This document shows positions 47,666 through 59,441 of a DNA stretch of 64,000 nt, piece by piece. The notes beneath the pieces are model-generated. The model searched no databases. It saw only the letters and a program-made list of their open reading frames with translations, and had not been told where the DNA came from. Numbering within the stretch: position 1 is the stretch's first letter; each line of letters starts with the position of its first letter. The DNA is from Sarcomyxa edulis (Eukaryota > Basidiomycota > Agaricomycetes > Agaricales > Mycenaceae), in the NCBI GenBank assembly GCA_009761415.1, contig QUOL01000013.1, forward strand, positions 734,501 through 798,500, written 5' to 3'. A program made the position numbers and the translations under genes.

Positions 47666-49665
47666 ATGTTCAGTATCGTTGTTCTCCTCCTCATCCTCTG
47701 GGCAATCATCTACGCGCTATACTATATCTTTCGTCCAACACAGCAGCCCTCACTCCTACCTGCCCTTTCCACTTCTTCGAGGCGCAGCCTCGTCTCGACT
47801 CAACTTGTTCTCAATAAATTCCACCTCCGAGTACAAACTACCTCATGGAATCTCCGTCATGACATTCTATCTACTACGTTAGCTCGAAAACAGCATCTGA
47901 TGCTGAAGACGTCTCTTCAGCATGTATACGACGCTGGTTCTATCTTGGGCGTTATTGGAATGCTGGGTGCAGTTGGCTTGCTGCTATGGACCACCGGCCA
48001 ACTGAGCTCCTCGACCGCACGTCTGATACACGACTTTTTTGAAGGTCCCAGTACTAACAATACTCTTCTTGCTCCCATTAAAAGGAGTCTTGACCTCGAT
48101 GTCAAGGGTACCACGCGATCTGGACCAGTACTCAGACCCATCGTGAGTGGCATTGATCACATTCCATCGCGCTTGACCATACCATACCATACATTCTCAT
48201 TCTCATTCTCCAGATTCCCGGAGTCACCGTCCCTCTAGCCCACTTGCCCATGGTACTCCTGGCCGTCTTTCTCAGTCAAGTAATCCACGAATTAGGCCAT
48301 GCCATCTCAGCAGCTCTGTAAGATTCACTCATAGACTTATCGCAGCAAGCAATCTTTACTTACCATCTTCCACAGTGAATCCATACCCATCCTCCATGCA
48401 GGAGCATCCTTCTTCATCTTCCTGCCCTCGGCCTTTGTCACATTTCCACTCACCGCACTAGAATCTCTCCCCCCTCTTCGCCGCCTACGCATAATAGCAG
48501 CAGGCCCATTCCACAACATCATGTTTTGGTCTCTCATCTTGCTCGCTAGCCAGATTGGTCTTGGGTCCGTACTAGTATCTATTAGTGGCTACAAAGACGT
48601 ATCGAAGTTTGGAAGAGTGATAGTACGGGTCGACGACGTGAGCAACCTATTTTACCACTGCGCTACGGTTGATCTGAACTTGGGATCGTCAGAACTCTCC
48701 GCTACACGGCCATCTACTTCCCGGATCGCTTATCACAAAACTTGACGACACCGCACTTGGACCAGGTACAGATATATGGACATCGTATCTCACTGGATCT
48801 CCGAACCAGTTAGAACTTATAGGGTGGTGCTTCAGCAAAGCAGAATTCCTAGGTCAGCGCCAAGAGTAACACCTCATTTCGTCGCCTAACTCTACAATCC
48901 AGAAAGTCCTCAGTCATGCTGCAACAAAGCTGAAGACGACGTCACAAACCTCCCCTGCTTCATATCGCTAGACCCGCCTTTCGAAAAACATTGTGTGAAT
49001 CCTGTGCCACTACTGACTTACTCTAACACCGAATATCGATGCACGTCCACGAGAGATTGCTCCCCAAACACTTCCTGCATACTACCAGACCCGTCTGAGC
49101 ATCTCCTACGACTGAACATCCAACCACCCCCTTGGATAACCACTTTGGAGACTGACCAGATCGTACTGTGGAGTGGGCCGTTCAAAGAGATTTACGAGCA
49201 AGGTCCGCTGCTACAAGCACCGTTGATATCTTTTGTATCTGACGTATCGAACAGTGACTGTTGGGGTATTCCTTCCTCGTATCAGCTACCTGCCGCTCTG
49301 GCTCCCAGATAGCGTCCAAATATTCTTTCAGTGCGTACCACATACACTGCCCAACGACTAACCTGTTGAACGTATGATTCCTCAGGTATCTCAACATGGC
49401 GAGCTTGTCGCTGTATCTCTTCAACCTGCTGCCACTTCCGCTTCTAGATGGAGCACAACTCCTTGATGCTGGCTTAGACTGGCTGTTCGATGGAAGCGTC
49501 GCAGTAGGGCAAGGGGGAATCGATCTCGGGATGTTGGAGAGTGGGATGATGATCCGTAGCCCGAGGAATAAAGCCTGGAAACGAGCGCTACAATCCCTGA
49601 TACCGATGACTACATCTGTTGTCTTTGGCCTGTGTATACTGTTAGCTTTGATAAACATAGGATAG
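47666..49665 (+). CDS. Site-2 protease (S2P, M50 family), sterol/SREBP-type processing
   Basis: Intramembrane zinc metalloprotease that cleaves membrane-anchored transcription factors such as SREBP; in basidiomycetes it is required for the hypoxia/sterol response. The start at 47666 gives MFSIVVLLLILWAIIYALYY; another ATG at 47650 is in a different frame. Membrane helices follow (SILGVIGMLGAVGLLLWTTG). The catalytic helix is FLSQVIHELGHAISAAL near 48272-48318, with HExxH. IIAAGPFHNIMFWSLILLAS carries the conserved NG/HN after it. The lumenal insert is Cys-rich (CFSKAEF, SCCNKAEDDV, CTSTRDCSPNTSC). The third zinc ligand is in LNMASLSLYLFNLLPLPLLDGAQLLDA (N...P..LLDG). A PDZ-like segment (SPLHGHLLPGSLITKLDD) precedes the Cys-rich insert. 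No lesion is seen. Confidence 0.9.
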
Positions 49666-49885
49666 AAGTGAAAATAAAAGCGAAGGCGGTTAATGTCGTG
49701 GGCGCGGATAGACTTTTCGTCGGGCGGGTAGAAGGAAAAAAGACCATAATGATTGCGCATGGATCTACATATGCATGCTCGGGCAGCCAATATACTCTGA
49801 GCGTACTCTCCCGCATCAGCAGTATCCTCTTGACGCGAATGACTGGCGTCAACTCTCCCCAAAGTCCAAGTCCAAGTCAAGATGT

Positions 49886-50312
49886 TTATTTCTTTTTGGG
49901 CTTCTCGATCTCGATCACGGTAAGACCTGGAGAGAGATAATTCAGTCATGCAATCCCCGTTCCTAACGATTGAAGTTAGACGCACCAGGAGGCAAGCTCT
50001 GCTTCAACTTCTCGGCCTTCTCTGGGTCATCCACCGACAGTGTGTACAGATACCGCGAACACCGGACCTTGAACTTGGTCTGTTGCTTGCCACCAGCAAC
50101 CTTTGCGGCGATCTTTTTTATGCGTGCCTCTGCAGTTGAAGTCGGTGGTTAGCTGTCTGTCTAGATGTCTTGTGGATGTGAATTTCGGACTTACGAGAAG
50201 CATCCTTTCTCCGGGCAATCTCGATGAACTGCTTGATGTCGCGGATTTCCTTAGGCTAACGCACACCAGTAAGTCAGATATCCACCACACTGATAAAAAG
50301 GGAGCTTGCCAT
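49886..50312 (-). CDS. RPL38: 60S ribosomal protein eL38
   Basis: Small cytosolic large-subunit ribosomal protein. The start codon (50312-50310) is alone in its exon and is followed by a GCAAGC...GTTAG intron, i.e. a GC-AG intron. The protein then reads [60 protein letters not shown] and [11 protein letters not shown] second intron precedes [12 protein letters not shown]. All family motifs ([29 protein letters not shown]) are present and length is about 80 residues, as expected, with a small insertion ([10 protein letters not shown]). It is convergent with the site-2 protease, 220 bp away. Confidence 0.95.
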
Positions 50313-51512
50313 CGTAGAAAGTCTTGAGTCACAGTTTCACTAAATCAGTCACCGTAACACTCCAATGGCTCGCACGTGGTGCTTAGTCATCATTCGGTCC
50401 TGTACAGAATCTGTCATCATTTCTCACGATCACAGGTTCGCGCTCAACTGGAACCGTTGTGCGCTAAATTCGAAAGACCTGATCAATCTAGAAATTCAAC
50501 TTCACGACCATTCTTCCTGGTGTCGATGGTACTATTGATGTTAGATGTCGTTGAGAGGGAGGTGCTTCATCAGGCCTAGGCTCGGGATCTCAGGCTGCTT
50601 CGTGTAGATCATCTTTACGACAACGAGCTCTCTTATGGCATACCTTTTGTCTATACGACAATTGCAATGGATCTGCTTTCTCTGAGGACACAGTTGTATG
50701 TGATGTGGCGACTCCCTGGCATCTCTTCCGCAACTGTGGTCACCACTCATCGCCAGCCATGTATGGCATTGGTTCTGCCTCACGTCCTGTTTCGTCCTGC
50801 TATTGCAGTGCTGGGACTCCCGAGTCCAGGATGCATCTTTGATACATAATACGAATGGAGCGACGTATTATGCACGAACCTACTGCTGGAGGAGCTATTA
50901 CGAAGTTATAGCTTGAGACTCATCATCACTACCGAGTCAACCTCTAATCGCCACGGCAAACCCTCCGTCTTCATTGCGCATGGTGTTTTAGAGCGTTGCG
51001 AACTCCAACCCATATTAGCTGCCTCTTTTTCGTGAGGGAGCTTCGCGAATTACATATGCCCAGAGCTTTGGAATTTGCCACTGCTACGCGTCTGTGGCAG
51101 CGACTTAGGCTTATACCACTTGATGCCGATTGGTGAGACAGCTACGTCGGCCCTTCTTTCGAATCAAAGCGTAATTGATGCCTCTTTTTGACATAGCGTA
51201 TATCTTGTCAATGGTCTGCATTATACTACTCATTTTGACAACGCCAGACCCTTCGGCATCTGTTCCAGAGGAGAGCATATGTCATCATTCCTGGGTCCCG
51301 GAATTCCCGTTCGGTGCGATCTGTGGAACTCGGATATGAGGAAACATATATCAGTAGCACGAAAGGAACATTGGGCGGTACTACCACCGCTCCTCCTGAC
51401 TCCTGAGTCCTCCTCCTAACGCGTGACGTCACTGACTCGTTCTGTGACGGTCGTGGCTTGTGACAGTGACAACCTCCTCGTCCGAGTCGATCGAGTCAAG
51501 CAAGAGTCAGAC
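50313..51512. other. Intergenic between eL38 and the inverted-repeat element
   Basis: About 1.2 kb with no supported gene. A CRE-like TGACGTCA palindrome lies at about 51423-51430. Short frames on both strands have no motif. Confidence 0.45.
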
Positions 51513-51519
51513 GTCAAGG

Positions 51520-52495
51520 CCCAGTGAGAAACGCGTTGAGCCATTTCAAAGCAAATCGAATTAGATCGAATACTTCGAGCCAAATCGAACGCTATCGAGT
51601 GGCATCCATTTGCAGCCCGTTTTTCAACTCTTTGATGTGAGTCGAAATCCGCAAATCTAACCCTAAAACCAACCAAACACCACCGGCACCACCGGGCCAC
51701 CACCACATCCCATCGCGCTGTCCTCAAAATTCTCAGATCGTTGGTACAAAGACTCGGGCCCGTGCGCACTTCGAATAACTCAGAGTCCGGAGCTATAAAG
51801 TCGAAGTCGACTCTCTTCCCCCCATCTTTCCCTCTTTCCTCCTCCCACAACAGTACCAGTTGTCTTCCTCGTCGCCCAGCCACCTCAACGATGGCGACCA
51901 CGATGCACCTCAGGTATGTCTTGCCTCGCGCATATACACCATAGAAACTGACCTTCTTGTTGCAGGTAACCCGATATGTCTGATATGGCGGCGCCATCCT
52001 AAGTACGAAAAATGCATTTATCTCGCGATCGGTACGTATTCTGTTATTCTTGAGTGCATCGTGACTCTAACTCAATACGTTCATCAGCATCTGGTCGTAT
52101 TGCTCTTCGGATCACTCCAGTCAACCTTTGGTAGAGTGGAATCAGGAGAGGAGCAGACAGGAGGAGCAGGATGGGGGTGCCGGTGAGCCTATACTGGCGA
52201 GCAGCGCCGAGCACGCGGGGAGGGGAGGCCTAGGGATAGCCTAATATCATTTGATAGTAGTACCACAATAAAATCACTTTTATTTCCTTTCAAATTGCTT
52301 TCAAATCGAATGAGAACGAATACAGAAAAACTGTATTCTTTTTACTTCGATATAACCAGATCTACGACTAAAAGTGGCCTGAAATATCGAATTAGATCCA
52401 ATAAAAGGTGCCAACTGTCGATTTACATCGAATTCTTGGCGGGACTCGATCTAATTCGATTTGGTTCGTTTTAGCTCAACGCGTTTCTCACTGGG
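51520..52495. mobile_element. Non-autonomous DNA transposon (MITE-like), 976 bp with terminal inverted repeats and 7-bp target duplication
   Basis: The left end CCCAGTGAGAAACGCG at 51520 is repeated in reverse complement at 52495; the first 22 bp are identical, and similarity continues for about 50 bp (…CAAATCGAATTAGATCGA). Both ends are flanked by the same 7-bp word GTCAAGG (51513-51519 and 52496-52502). The interior is rich in TCGAAT-like words near each end and holds no transposase. The middle (about 51780-52030) has pyrimidine-rich sequence, an ATG and splice-site-like signals, as if a gene fragment had been captured, but I cannot name it. The transposase family is unclear: 7-bp duplications fit none of the commonest families exactly, and hAT-like or P-like elements (8 bp) are the nearest. 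Confidence 0.8.
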
Positions 52496-52502
52496 GTCAA
52501 GG

Positions 52503-53458
52503 TCTCACATCGACGATCCAGTTTAATTGGGCGAGCTTGCGAGTCCAATATATCAGTACGGGGCCCAAAAAGCAGGTAGAGATTCCCACGCCACAAAAAC
52601 GCTTACCCCTACGCTAGGGTTAGCTTTGGCTGGCGCGCGTCGATGCTGTGCGGCAATAGCCGACTGAGTTCGAAATTCCATGCCTTTTGGCAACGCTCCT
52701 CGAGCTCTTCCAGTTGTGTCGCAACTTGCGGGCCACACTCTGTTCTCACCGTTTAGTCTCATGGCAGATGCAGGCCATTCAAGGTGCAAAATAGTGATAC
52801 CTTGATGCAGGAGACTCCCATAAGCCATACAAATTTCTGGGCCGTTCTGCTCAGGCTGCCCTGCGAGATGAGTCTAGGTATTCTACGCGATTGAAAAGTG
52901 TGCTCTCCGGTGATTTTTTTGGGTCCTCTCAATTGTCATCACAGTAAACTCACTGTCAGATTATAAATGCTCTGACTCAAAAAAACTCAGTATAAGTATA
53001 CTTGTACAGTTACAGGTCCTTCAATGCCCATCATTCCACCATGACCTCTTGTTCAGTCCATGGCCTTCGACAACTGGGCTCCTAACCCTTGATGGGCTGT
53101 TTCTTGTTCTTCGATACATAGACATAGTAAATATTGGTGTTAACCTCTGGAGAAACTGAAGAGAGTAAGCCGTAGGCTTACACCTTACGTTGCAAGGAAG
53201 CCGAAGGCTTCCAAGGGCTAGCATATACAAGCTCGCCCATTTCGTCGCGGGGTACCTGCAAACATAACATATTGGCCAATATCGCAAGCCATATTTTCTC
53301 CAAGACCTCACACCCCGTTTTCTTTTTGAATGTGAGCATCCCCCTGAACGCGACTGTGACATGACCTCCTGGCATCTGTGTTCCCGATAGCTAACAGCCT
53401 TGATGGAATTAGGTCTGAAGCATCATCAACTCCGTCACATTTATCTCTTTCAAATTAA
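52503..53458. other. Intergenic, possible short unknown frame
   Basis: A minus-strand frame at 53178-53375 (TFKKKTGCEVLEKIWLAILA) reads like protein but has no family I recognise and no convincing partner exons. Otherwise I see nothing coding. Confidence 0.35.
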
Positions 53459-55150
53459 ATGACTCTTCTTGAAGTGTCTCCAGAGAAGTACTCAAATCAG
53501 GACCTCCCAACGCCCTCTCAATTTGACGAACCCAAAGCTCCTCGCATCTCCGAATTATACACTATTCTAGAAGATGATATCTCTAGGTTGGATTATCGCA
53601 TATCACCCTGGATTGGATACTTTCTCTTGACCGAAGGAAGCTTCTCATTTGTGGTAACATTTGTGGTAAGGATCCATGTCCAGATTATGCTTGAATTTCC
53701 CCTGCTCATGTCGACATGATAATCCAGAGCAAGGGTATCCTCCAACCTATTAGGAATCATGCGCCGTACTCGGAGTCCGTATGGATATATCACAGACGAG
53801 AAGATCGCTTTGGTGTGCGATCAACTAAGCAATTACATGCCGGTTCTGGATATCATATTCGATCACGATGCTCCGATTCAAATCCCCGCTCGTAGACTCC
53901 TCGCCATTCTCATATACGCAGCAACTCGTAACATGGCTACTTCGGTAGAAAGTACCCCGCAGTTCTAGGAGCTCTGAATGATCACAGCGTACCGGCAGAG
54001 AAATTCGAGGTCCCTGAACACGAAAAGCGGAGCCTCCGCGATTTTGATGTTTACACCGTGCAGCGCGTTCCAGAAGAGTGGTGGCGTTTCTATCACTGGA
54101 AGCGTTGGGTTGAGCAGGAGGGTCTTCGAACGATCATCGAGCCGAGAAGTAGTATCTCTATCAATGCTAATGGATTTTCGCATCGGCATTTGCTAAATAG
54201 ATCTCTCTTTCCCTCGATACCTCTCCCGCAAGAAACCCTGGAGATTGCAGCTCTACGTCTACGACCAAGAGACACTGCCTTGGATATTCTTCTGGCGACC
54301 AACAGCGACCTCACTTTTGAATTCACCAAGGTCATCCGCAGTGGTGTAAATCACTGGTCTCATGTCTTCCTTGGCCGTGTTGCCGACAGCGAACGTGTAT
54401 CTTGTCTGAAAGTCTTCGACGAACGATTCTTCCATATGCCTGAGACACCTGACTACGGAGATGATTATTGGAGAGATGATTATCAAGTACCTACCTGCTC
54501 GCGTTTATCGACATTCAACTCGGCGGTCGAGCTTGTACAACGAGAGGAAAGTGTATACGACCGAGTGCGATACCTTCAAGGCTCTCTGATCCCCAGTGCT
54601 ACGGCTTCCATGGGGTACATCGTCATCACAACGCCACAAACTATCAACGACTAACACATGCGTCCTCAGATCACTATGCCGGACGGCTGGACTCCATATG
54701 CTATACTCATGGAGGTCATCGATGGACCGTTTTCTGGTAAACTCGAAGCCAGAGATTTTTCATTGGACGGTCACAAACTGCTCTTGTATGTTGCCGTCTC
54801 CCTGATGTTCGTGTTTCGTGACTCTCGTTCGTCTCTTTCTAACCAATAACGCCACCCTCAGATCACGCGATTGAGGCAGTTGCTTACGAGCTCTCAAATT
54901 TGCTGGAATCACGCAAACAGACTGGCATCCCGATAACGTCATATGCCCTGCCGTCACAACCTCAGACCCAGACAGTGGCCCTGATATCGTCTTTATCGAT
55001 TTTGCATTTGCTTGCCAATCATTAGAAAACACGACGTTACAGTACAATGACGTTGAGGTGTTTGCGGAAATGTTGAAGAAAGACCAGGTCGGGTTTTCGA
55101 GAGACTTGGTAGACAATTTGTGGCTCCCGCTGCTTGAGCCTGAATACTGA
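53459..55150 (+). pseudogene. Decayed protein-kinase-like gene
   Basis: Pieces of a basidiomycete kinase-like protein lie in order on the plus strand but change frame repeatedly. An N-terminal block is ITDEKIALVCDQLSNYMPVL and RRLLAILIYAAT. After a +1 change near 53938 comes YFGRKYPAVLGALNDHSVPA through EEWWRFYHWKRWVEQEG. The kinase N-lobe is HWSHVFLGRVADSERVSCLK (Gly loop and Lys) with REESVYDRVRYLQGSLIP. Another change at the CCCC near 54593 leads to QCYGFHG, then an intron to TMPDGWTPYAILMEVIDGPF. A third change near 54880 precedes FAGITQTDWHPDNVICPAVT (catalytic-loop-like HPDN) and IVFIDFAFA (DFG-like). The end is WLPLLEPEY at 55150. Three independent frame breaks make a working product unlikely, though base errors in the assembly would look the same. 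The first block from 53459 (MTLLEVSPEK...) may belong to it. Confidence 0.65.
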
Positions 55151-55508
55151 CAGTCCGTTGCTGTTTGAGACCCTACTATGGGGTTTCTGTACCTATGTAT
55201 ATTGCGGAGTTGTACTTTGAAACAAAGAATTGAGTGAGAAAGGTGGGCGGCCTCAAACATGAGTATCGCAGGCCGTTTTATCAGCAATGTTCGTAGGCCT
55301 CTGAAGGGACGCCAGTGTCAAGTCAGAGTTCAGACTTCCTTAGTGGTCATGAGATTACAGGATCGAGCAAACGAACATGCTATTGGAGAGTACCGATACA
55401 GACAGAGGTCAAGCAAGAGATAGGAGAAAGGGTACAAATGGCCTATACAAAACAGCACGTACGTGTAGATGCGGAGAGAACAGAGTGTAGATACTTATCA
55501 TCATTTCT

Positions 55509-57045
55509 TCATTTGGCGGGCCGTACTTTTTTCTTCACCTCGTCATCTTTACATGCATGCAACATTAGCTTGTTCGGGTGCCCCGGGGTCATACCTGCAT
55601 GCCCCTTGGACCAGTCATATGAAACAGCATAGGCAAAGATGCTACCGTTTCTGTTGAAAGCAGTGGCGGATATAGGTCCGGGAGCTGCTTCGAATGCTAT
55701 AACATGACAAGATAGTCAGTTGGAAGTTCGCATTTGAATTGTTACTGTAGGTGAGCTCACACTTGAGGCGTGTTCGAGCATCTTTATCCCAAAAGTGGAC
55801 AGTCCCATCTGCACCTGCGGGTATATAAAGCGCGTCAACGTTGATAATGAAGAAAGGACATTATGTTTTTGAACAAACCGCAAGTTGAAAAGGTTCCATG
55901 GATAGGATGGAACGAGATGTCGTTGACTGGATACACTAAAGCTTGATCTCTGTTGTTTGGCACGCTATCGCGGCGATGGCATTTGAAAGAAAAATTGTGC
56001 CTAGGGATGTTACGGATTAGTGATGACGTGCGGGCATTCATTTTGTGTGACTCACGGATTGTCCTTCTCGTCAATATGTCTAGAGGAAATGTGAGACGGT
56101 GAACAGGTGATGATTATTCGGAGACCTACTGTATAGCTACTCGGCCTTCAATGCTGCCGATGGCGAATCCACTGTTCGCAGACGCAGTAAAGCACGAAAT
56201 CACGCGGGTCTGATATTTAAGAGGAGACGTGATGGTCTACAGATCGCGAGGAAAGACTTGTCAGGACAGTACATCACCCGATATTATGTTCGACTTGCCT
56301 TGTACGCGCTGTTTGGGTTGGTCAGATTGAAAATCTGGACGTGACGCTCTGCGGTTCCTACTACCATCAGTGGGTACTGGACATCCATGGAATAGCAACG
56401 TTCTGGAAGCTGTACTGTAGCTATCGCGGTGGGCGTTCTCAAATCCCAATACTAAGGGAGGATTATCAGCAGCGGGAGGCAGCATTAAGCCGAGACGCAC
56501 CTTGATTGTTTTATCCCAACTTCCAGTAGCGAGTATTCCCGACTGGGCGTCTACCCACTTCACCACCTTTATCGGCGCGTCATGCTGTGCCACCTGAGAA
56601 GACTGACCAGTGCTGAGATCAAACATGCGTCCTGCATTATCTGCGCCACCTGAGAAGACCTTGTTACCTTCCTGTGAAAAGTGGCATAGTCAGCCATCAA
56701 CGAACTTAGAAATGCAGTAGGTATCCACCTTGTTCCAGCAAACGCTCATAACTGGACCCTGATGTTGGTACATGGCCTTCCCTTGGGTCTGCCCTCCTGC
56801 TCCAACTTCGTAAATTCGCACCTGAGGGAAATGGTCTGCGTTGAGCGTGCGCTTTTGACAATAGAAAATAATCTGACATTATTATCCCAACTTCCAACAG
56901 CAAGATAGTCGGCTGCGGAGGAAAAAGAAAGCGAAGACATGGAATCGGCAGGTGGGTCCGATACTTCGATATCCTTTTCTGTAGCTGACGCCGTGGTACT
57001 AGCATTGTTAGCCCCAGAGGACGACGCACTCGGAAAGAACGACAT
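55509..57045 (-). CDS. RAE1: WD40 mRNA export factor Rae1/Gle2
   Basis: Nuclear-pore-associated beta-propeller that binds Nup98 and mRNA, with a spindle role as well. The start at 57045 gives [20 protein letters not shown], a disordered Ser-rich leader. [20 protein letters not shown] then introduces blade 1, the Rae1 'DixvxxPPxDsiSxlxFSP' signature. Blades follow: [129 protein letters not shown] and [14 protein letters not shown]. The C-terminus is KKVRPAK. Length of about 360 residues and motif order are those of Rae1. About ten exons, no lesion seen. Confidence 0.95.
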
Positions 57046-57379
57046 TGCAAGGGAAATTTGGCCACTGGAGGAGCGGTGGAACAACCGTGGAGTGACGGTG
57101 AGCGCCTGAAATTTGAATTCGAAGATGATCGATGAACTTGAGGTTCAAACTCGCTGCACGTGGACACAAAAACGCGTCGCCCCTTAGGTGCTCTCGATAA
57201 AATCGCGATGCTCGTGAATATTCGTCGTTAATTTCGTGATATGTGGCTCATATCTACAAAAATGCACATATAATACAGAAATCTAGAAAAGATGAAAATA
57301 ATAGAAGGTCGAAAATATCGTAAAGCAAGATCATCGCGTGATCTTTATAAAAGTACAATAGGGCTCTCATCTCCGTGCA

Positions 57380-58966
57380 TCATTCCTCGGAAACAATGAT
57401 CACGCTCTTACCAACGTTCTTCCCCTGCTGCACATCGAGAATGGCCTGTCCAGCATTCGCAAGGCCGAACGTACGGTCTTCCAGATATTTGAACTCTCCA
57501 CTGGCCAGTCGAGGTGGTATTTCACGGTAGAATTCGTCAAGGTACTTGGGGAGAAGACTCAGGAAGATGAAGCCGCGTATGGTAAGTTCTTTGGCAAATA
57601 CTTGATCGAGGTTCTGGAAGAAACGGTGTCAGTCACTGCGGTAGACAAGATGACACCGAGAAACAACGTACGGTGATATGGTACGCGGGTCCATTATAGC
57701 CCGTGATTGAGCCACATGCCTACAAGCGACCATTATTACATACAGCATTTAGGGGGCAGGCTCTAGTGACTCACAATGACTGTACCGCCCACTATCATTG
57801 TATCTAACGCAGCTTGAAGGCTTTCCCCTCCAACGTTATCCCAATATACGGATATCGGCCCTTCACGCTGCAAGACCTCGCGAGTCGATGTGGTTTTGTA
57901 GTTGAAGGCGACATCAGAGCCGATTTGTCTCAGAAATTCCACCTTCTCGTTTGAACTGGCCGAGGCAATCACTTTCATCCCCTTCAACTTTGCTAGCTGG
58001 ATAACCATCCTAGGAACAGGGTCAGAATCGCCAAACATGATCAAAAGAATATAGACGCACGATCCAACAGGTCCTGCGTGCCGATGAGGTTTAGGTGAAG
58101 ACCAATGGCAAAGGAACTACCGCAATACGACATACCTGCTCCAGCCGTCACAAATATGACATCACCCTACAAAACATTAGCGACAGCTTCAACTGTATAC
58201 GAAGTCTTTCTTACCTTTCTAGGCCGAATATACTCCTTGAAACCACAATATGCAGTCTGCCCTGTGCATGCGCCTCAGTAGGCATCTTTCGAACACAGGA
58301 ACAAGTAGTTATTACCTGCCATTCCGGCAGAGCCAGTGTAAACAGACCACGGCAAGTTTATGCAATCGGGAAGTACCGTACAACTGGCATAAAAACCAGT
58401 AGTCTCGTTGATTAGATTGTACTCCCGGAACTCTTCGAGGAAAATCAGGAAAACAAACAAAACTGCAACGATTGTACAGGACGCACCGAAGAAGCCATAA
58501 ACATGGTCTCCTTGTTTGAAACGAGAGTTTTCTGATCGGATGACAACACCAACACCATAATTATCGATTCTAGAAGGATAAAAGGCATGTAGAAATGATA
58601 CGACACCGAATCGATTGCACTCACGGTTTTCCGAGTGTGAAAGGTGGCTGTGATTCCGATGAGGACACTGGATCGCGAAGAAGATACAGCAACAAACTTA
58701 CAGTATAGCTTGGGATGTGAGGCTCGCGCATGCGCCCTCTCATGTATGGATCGATAGAAAGTGCTAAAGTCTTCAGAAGAAAGCCTCCATTCAGCGGTAC
58801 TTTTTCTATATTGATCATTTGGCTAGCATCGTGAATAGTAGATGTCCCTGGCTCTGGATATCCTGAAATTGGGATCAATGAGTATATCTGAACAAATTCT
58901 GAACAAAGACTGTGTACCTGTAGGAATCGAATTGAAGACATGCCGAGCATTGGTGACGGGATACAT
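57380..58966 (-). CDS. NADPH-dependent alkenal/enone double-bond reductase (zinc-free MDR family)
   Basis: Cytosolic medium-chain reductase that reduces C=C bonds of alpha,beta-unsaturated carbonyls, likely in detoxification or secondary metabolism. The chosen start at 58966 gives MYPVTNARHVFNSIPTG, matching relatives; a longer frame reaches 59029. Next come YPEPGTSTIHDASQMINIEK and VPLNGGFLLKTLALSIDPYM-RGRM, the family signature. TAYCGFKEYIRPRKGDVIFV is followed by the nucleotide-binding turn TAGAGPVGSMVIQLAK. That turn depends on a 13-nt micro-exon (58061-58073) that supplies GPVGS; without it the frame breaks. DVAFNYKTTSTREVLQREGP and VYWDNVGGESLQAALDTMIV are diagnostic. The end is GKNVGKSVIIVSEE at 57380. 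No catalytic zinc ligands are present, as expected for the family. Confidence 0.9.
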
Positions 58967-59441
58967 GTCGACAGTATCAGTATCTGACTTGAGCAGAAAA
59001 ACTCGAAAGAATGTGCGATATTTGAACATAGTCTCACCCGTCAGTCAAACCAGCGGGAACAAAATCTTACCTGCATTTATGCAGATAATGGCGCAGGCAC
59101 ATTGAACCCTTTCGGATCGGCAAAAACATATAAAAGGTTAGAGATTACACTCGAGACATACGGATGTTGCCAGAGCCAGATCTTTGTACGCAAAACGGTA
59201 CGGTCCGTCCGTATCGACCCTAATCTGAACGCGGATCTTCTTCAAGATTTACAATAAGTCTTATTGTTGCACCGGTTAATGAACCGGGTAATTTCGAAAG
59301 ACACGGAAGCACCTGGGAGTCAAAAAGCCTCCAACAATAGAATAAACCTGCAATTTTGAGTAATGATTCGTAGTGGCGTTCAGTGTGTGTTCGAAAATCA
59401 TAAAACCTCAAGGTAGAACACGCACTAGAAGATCGGGTTTC
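58967..59441. other. Intergenic, no gene seen
   Basis: About 475 bp between the reductase start and the DUF6604 gene end. Frames here show no motif. Confidence 0.45.

Noticed and set aside
49182..49985. 267-codon minus-strand open frame
   Set aside because: It overlaps the site-2 protease exons in antisense, and its first part is the eL38 last intron and exon in the wrong frame.
51416..51997. 193-codon minus-strand frame inside the inverted-repeat element as a possible transposase
   Set aside because: No transposase motif, it crosses the element's left border and target duplication, and its composition follows the TCGA-rich repeats.
52610..52622. CTAGGGTTAG as a possible telomere repeat
   Set aside because: A single unit with no tandem array; chance match.
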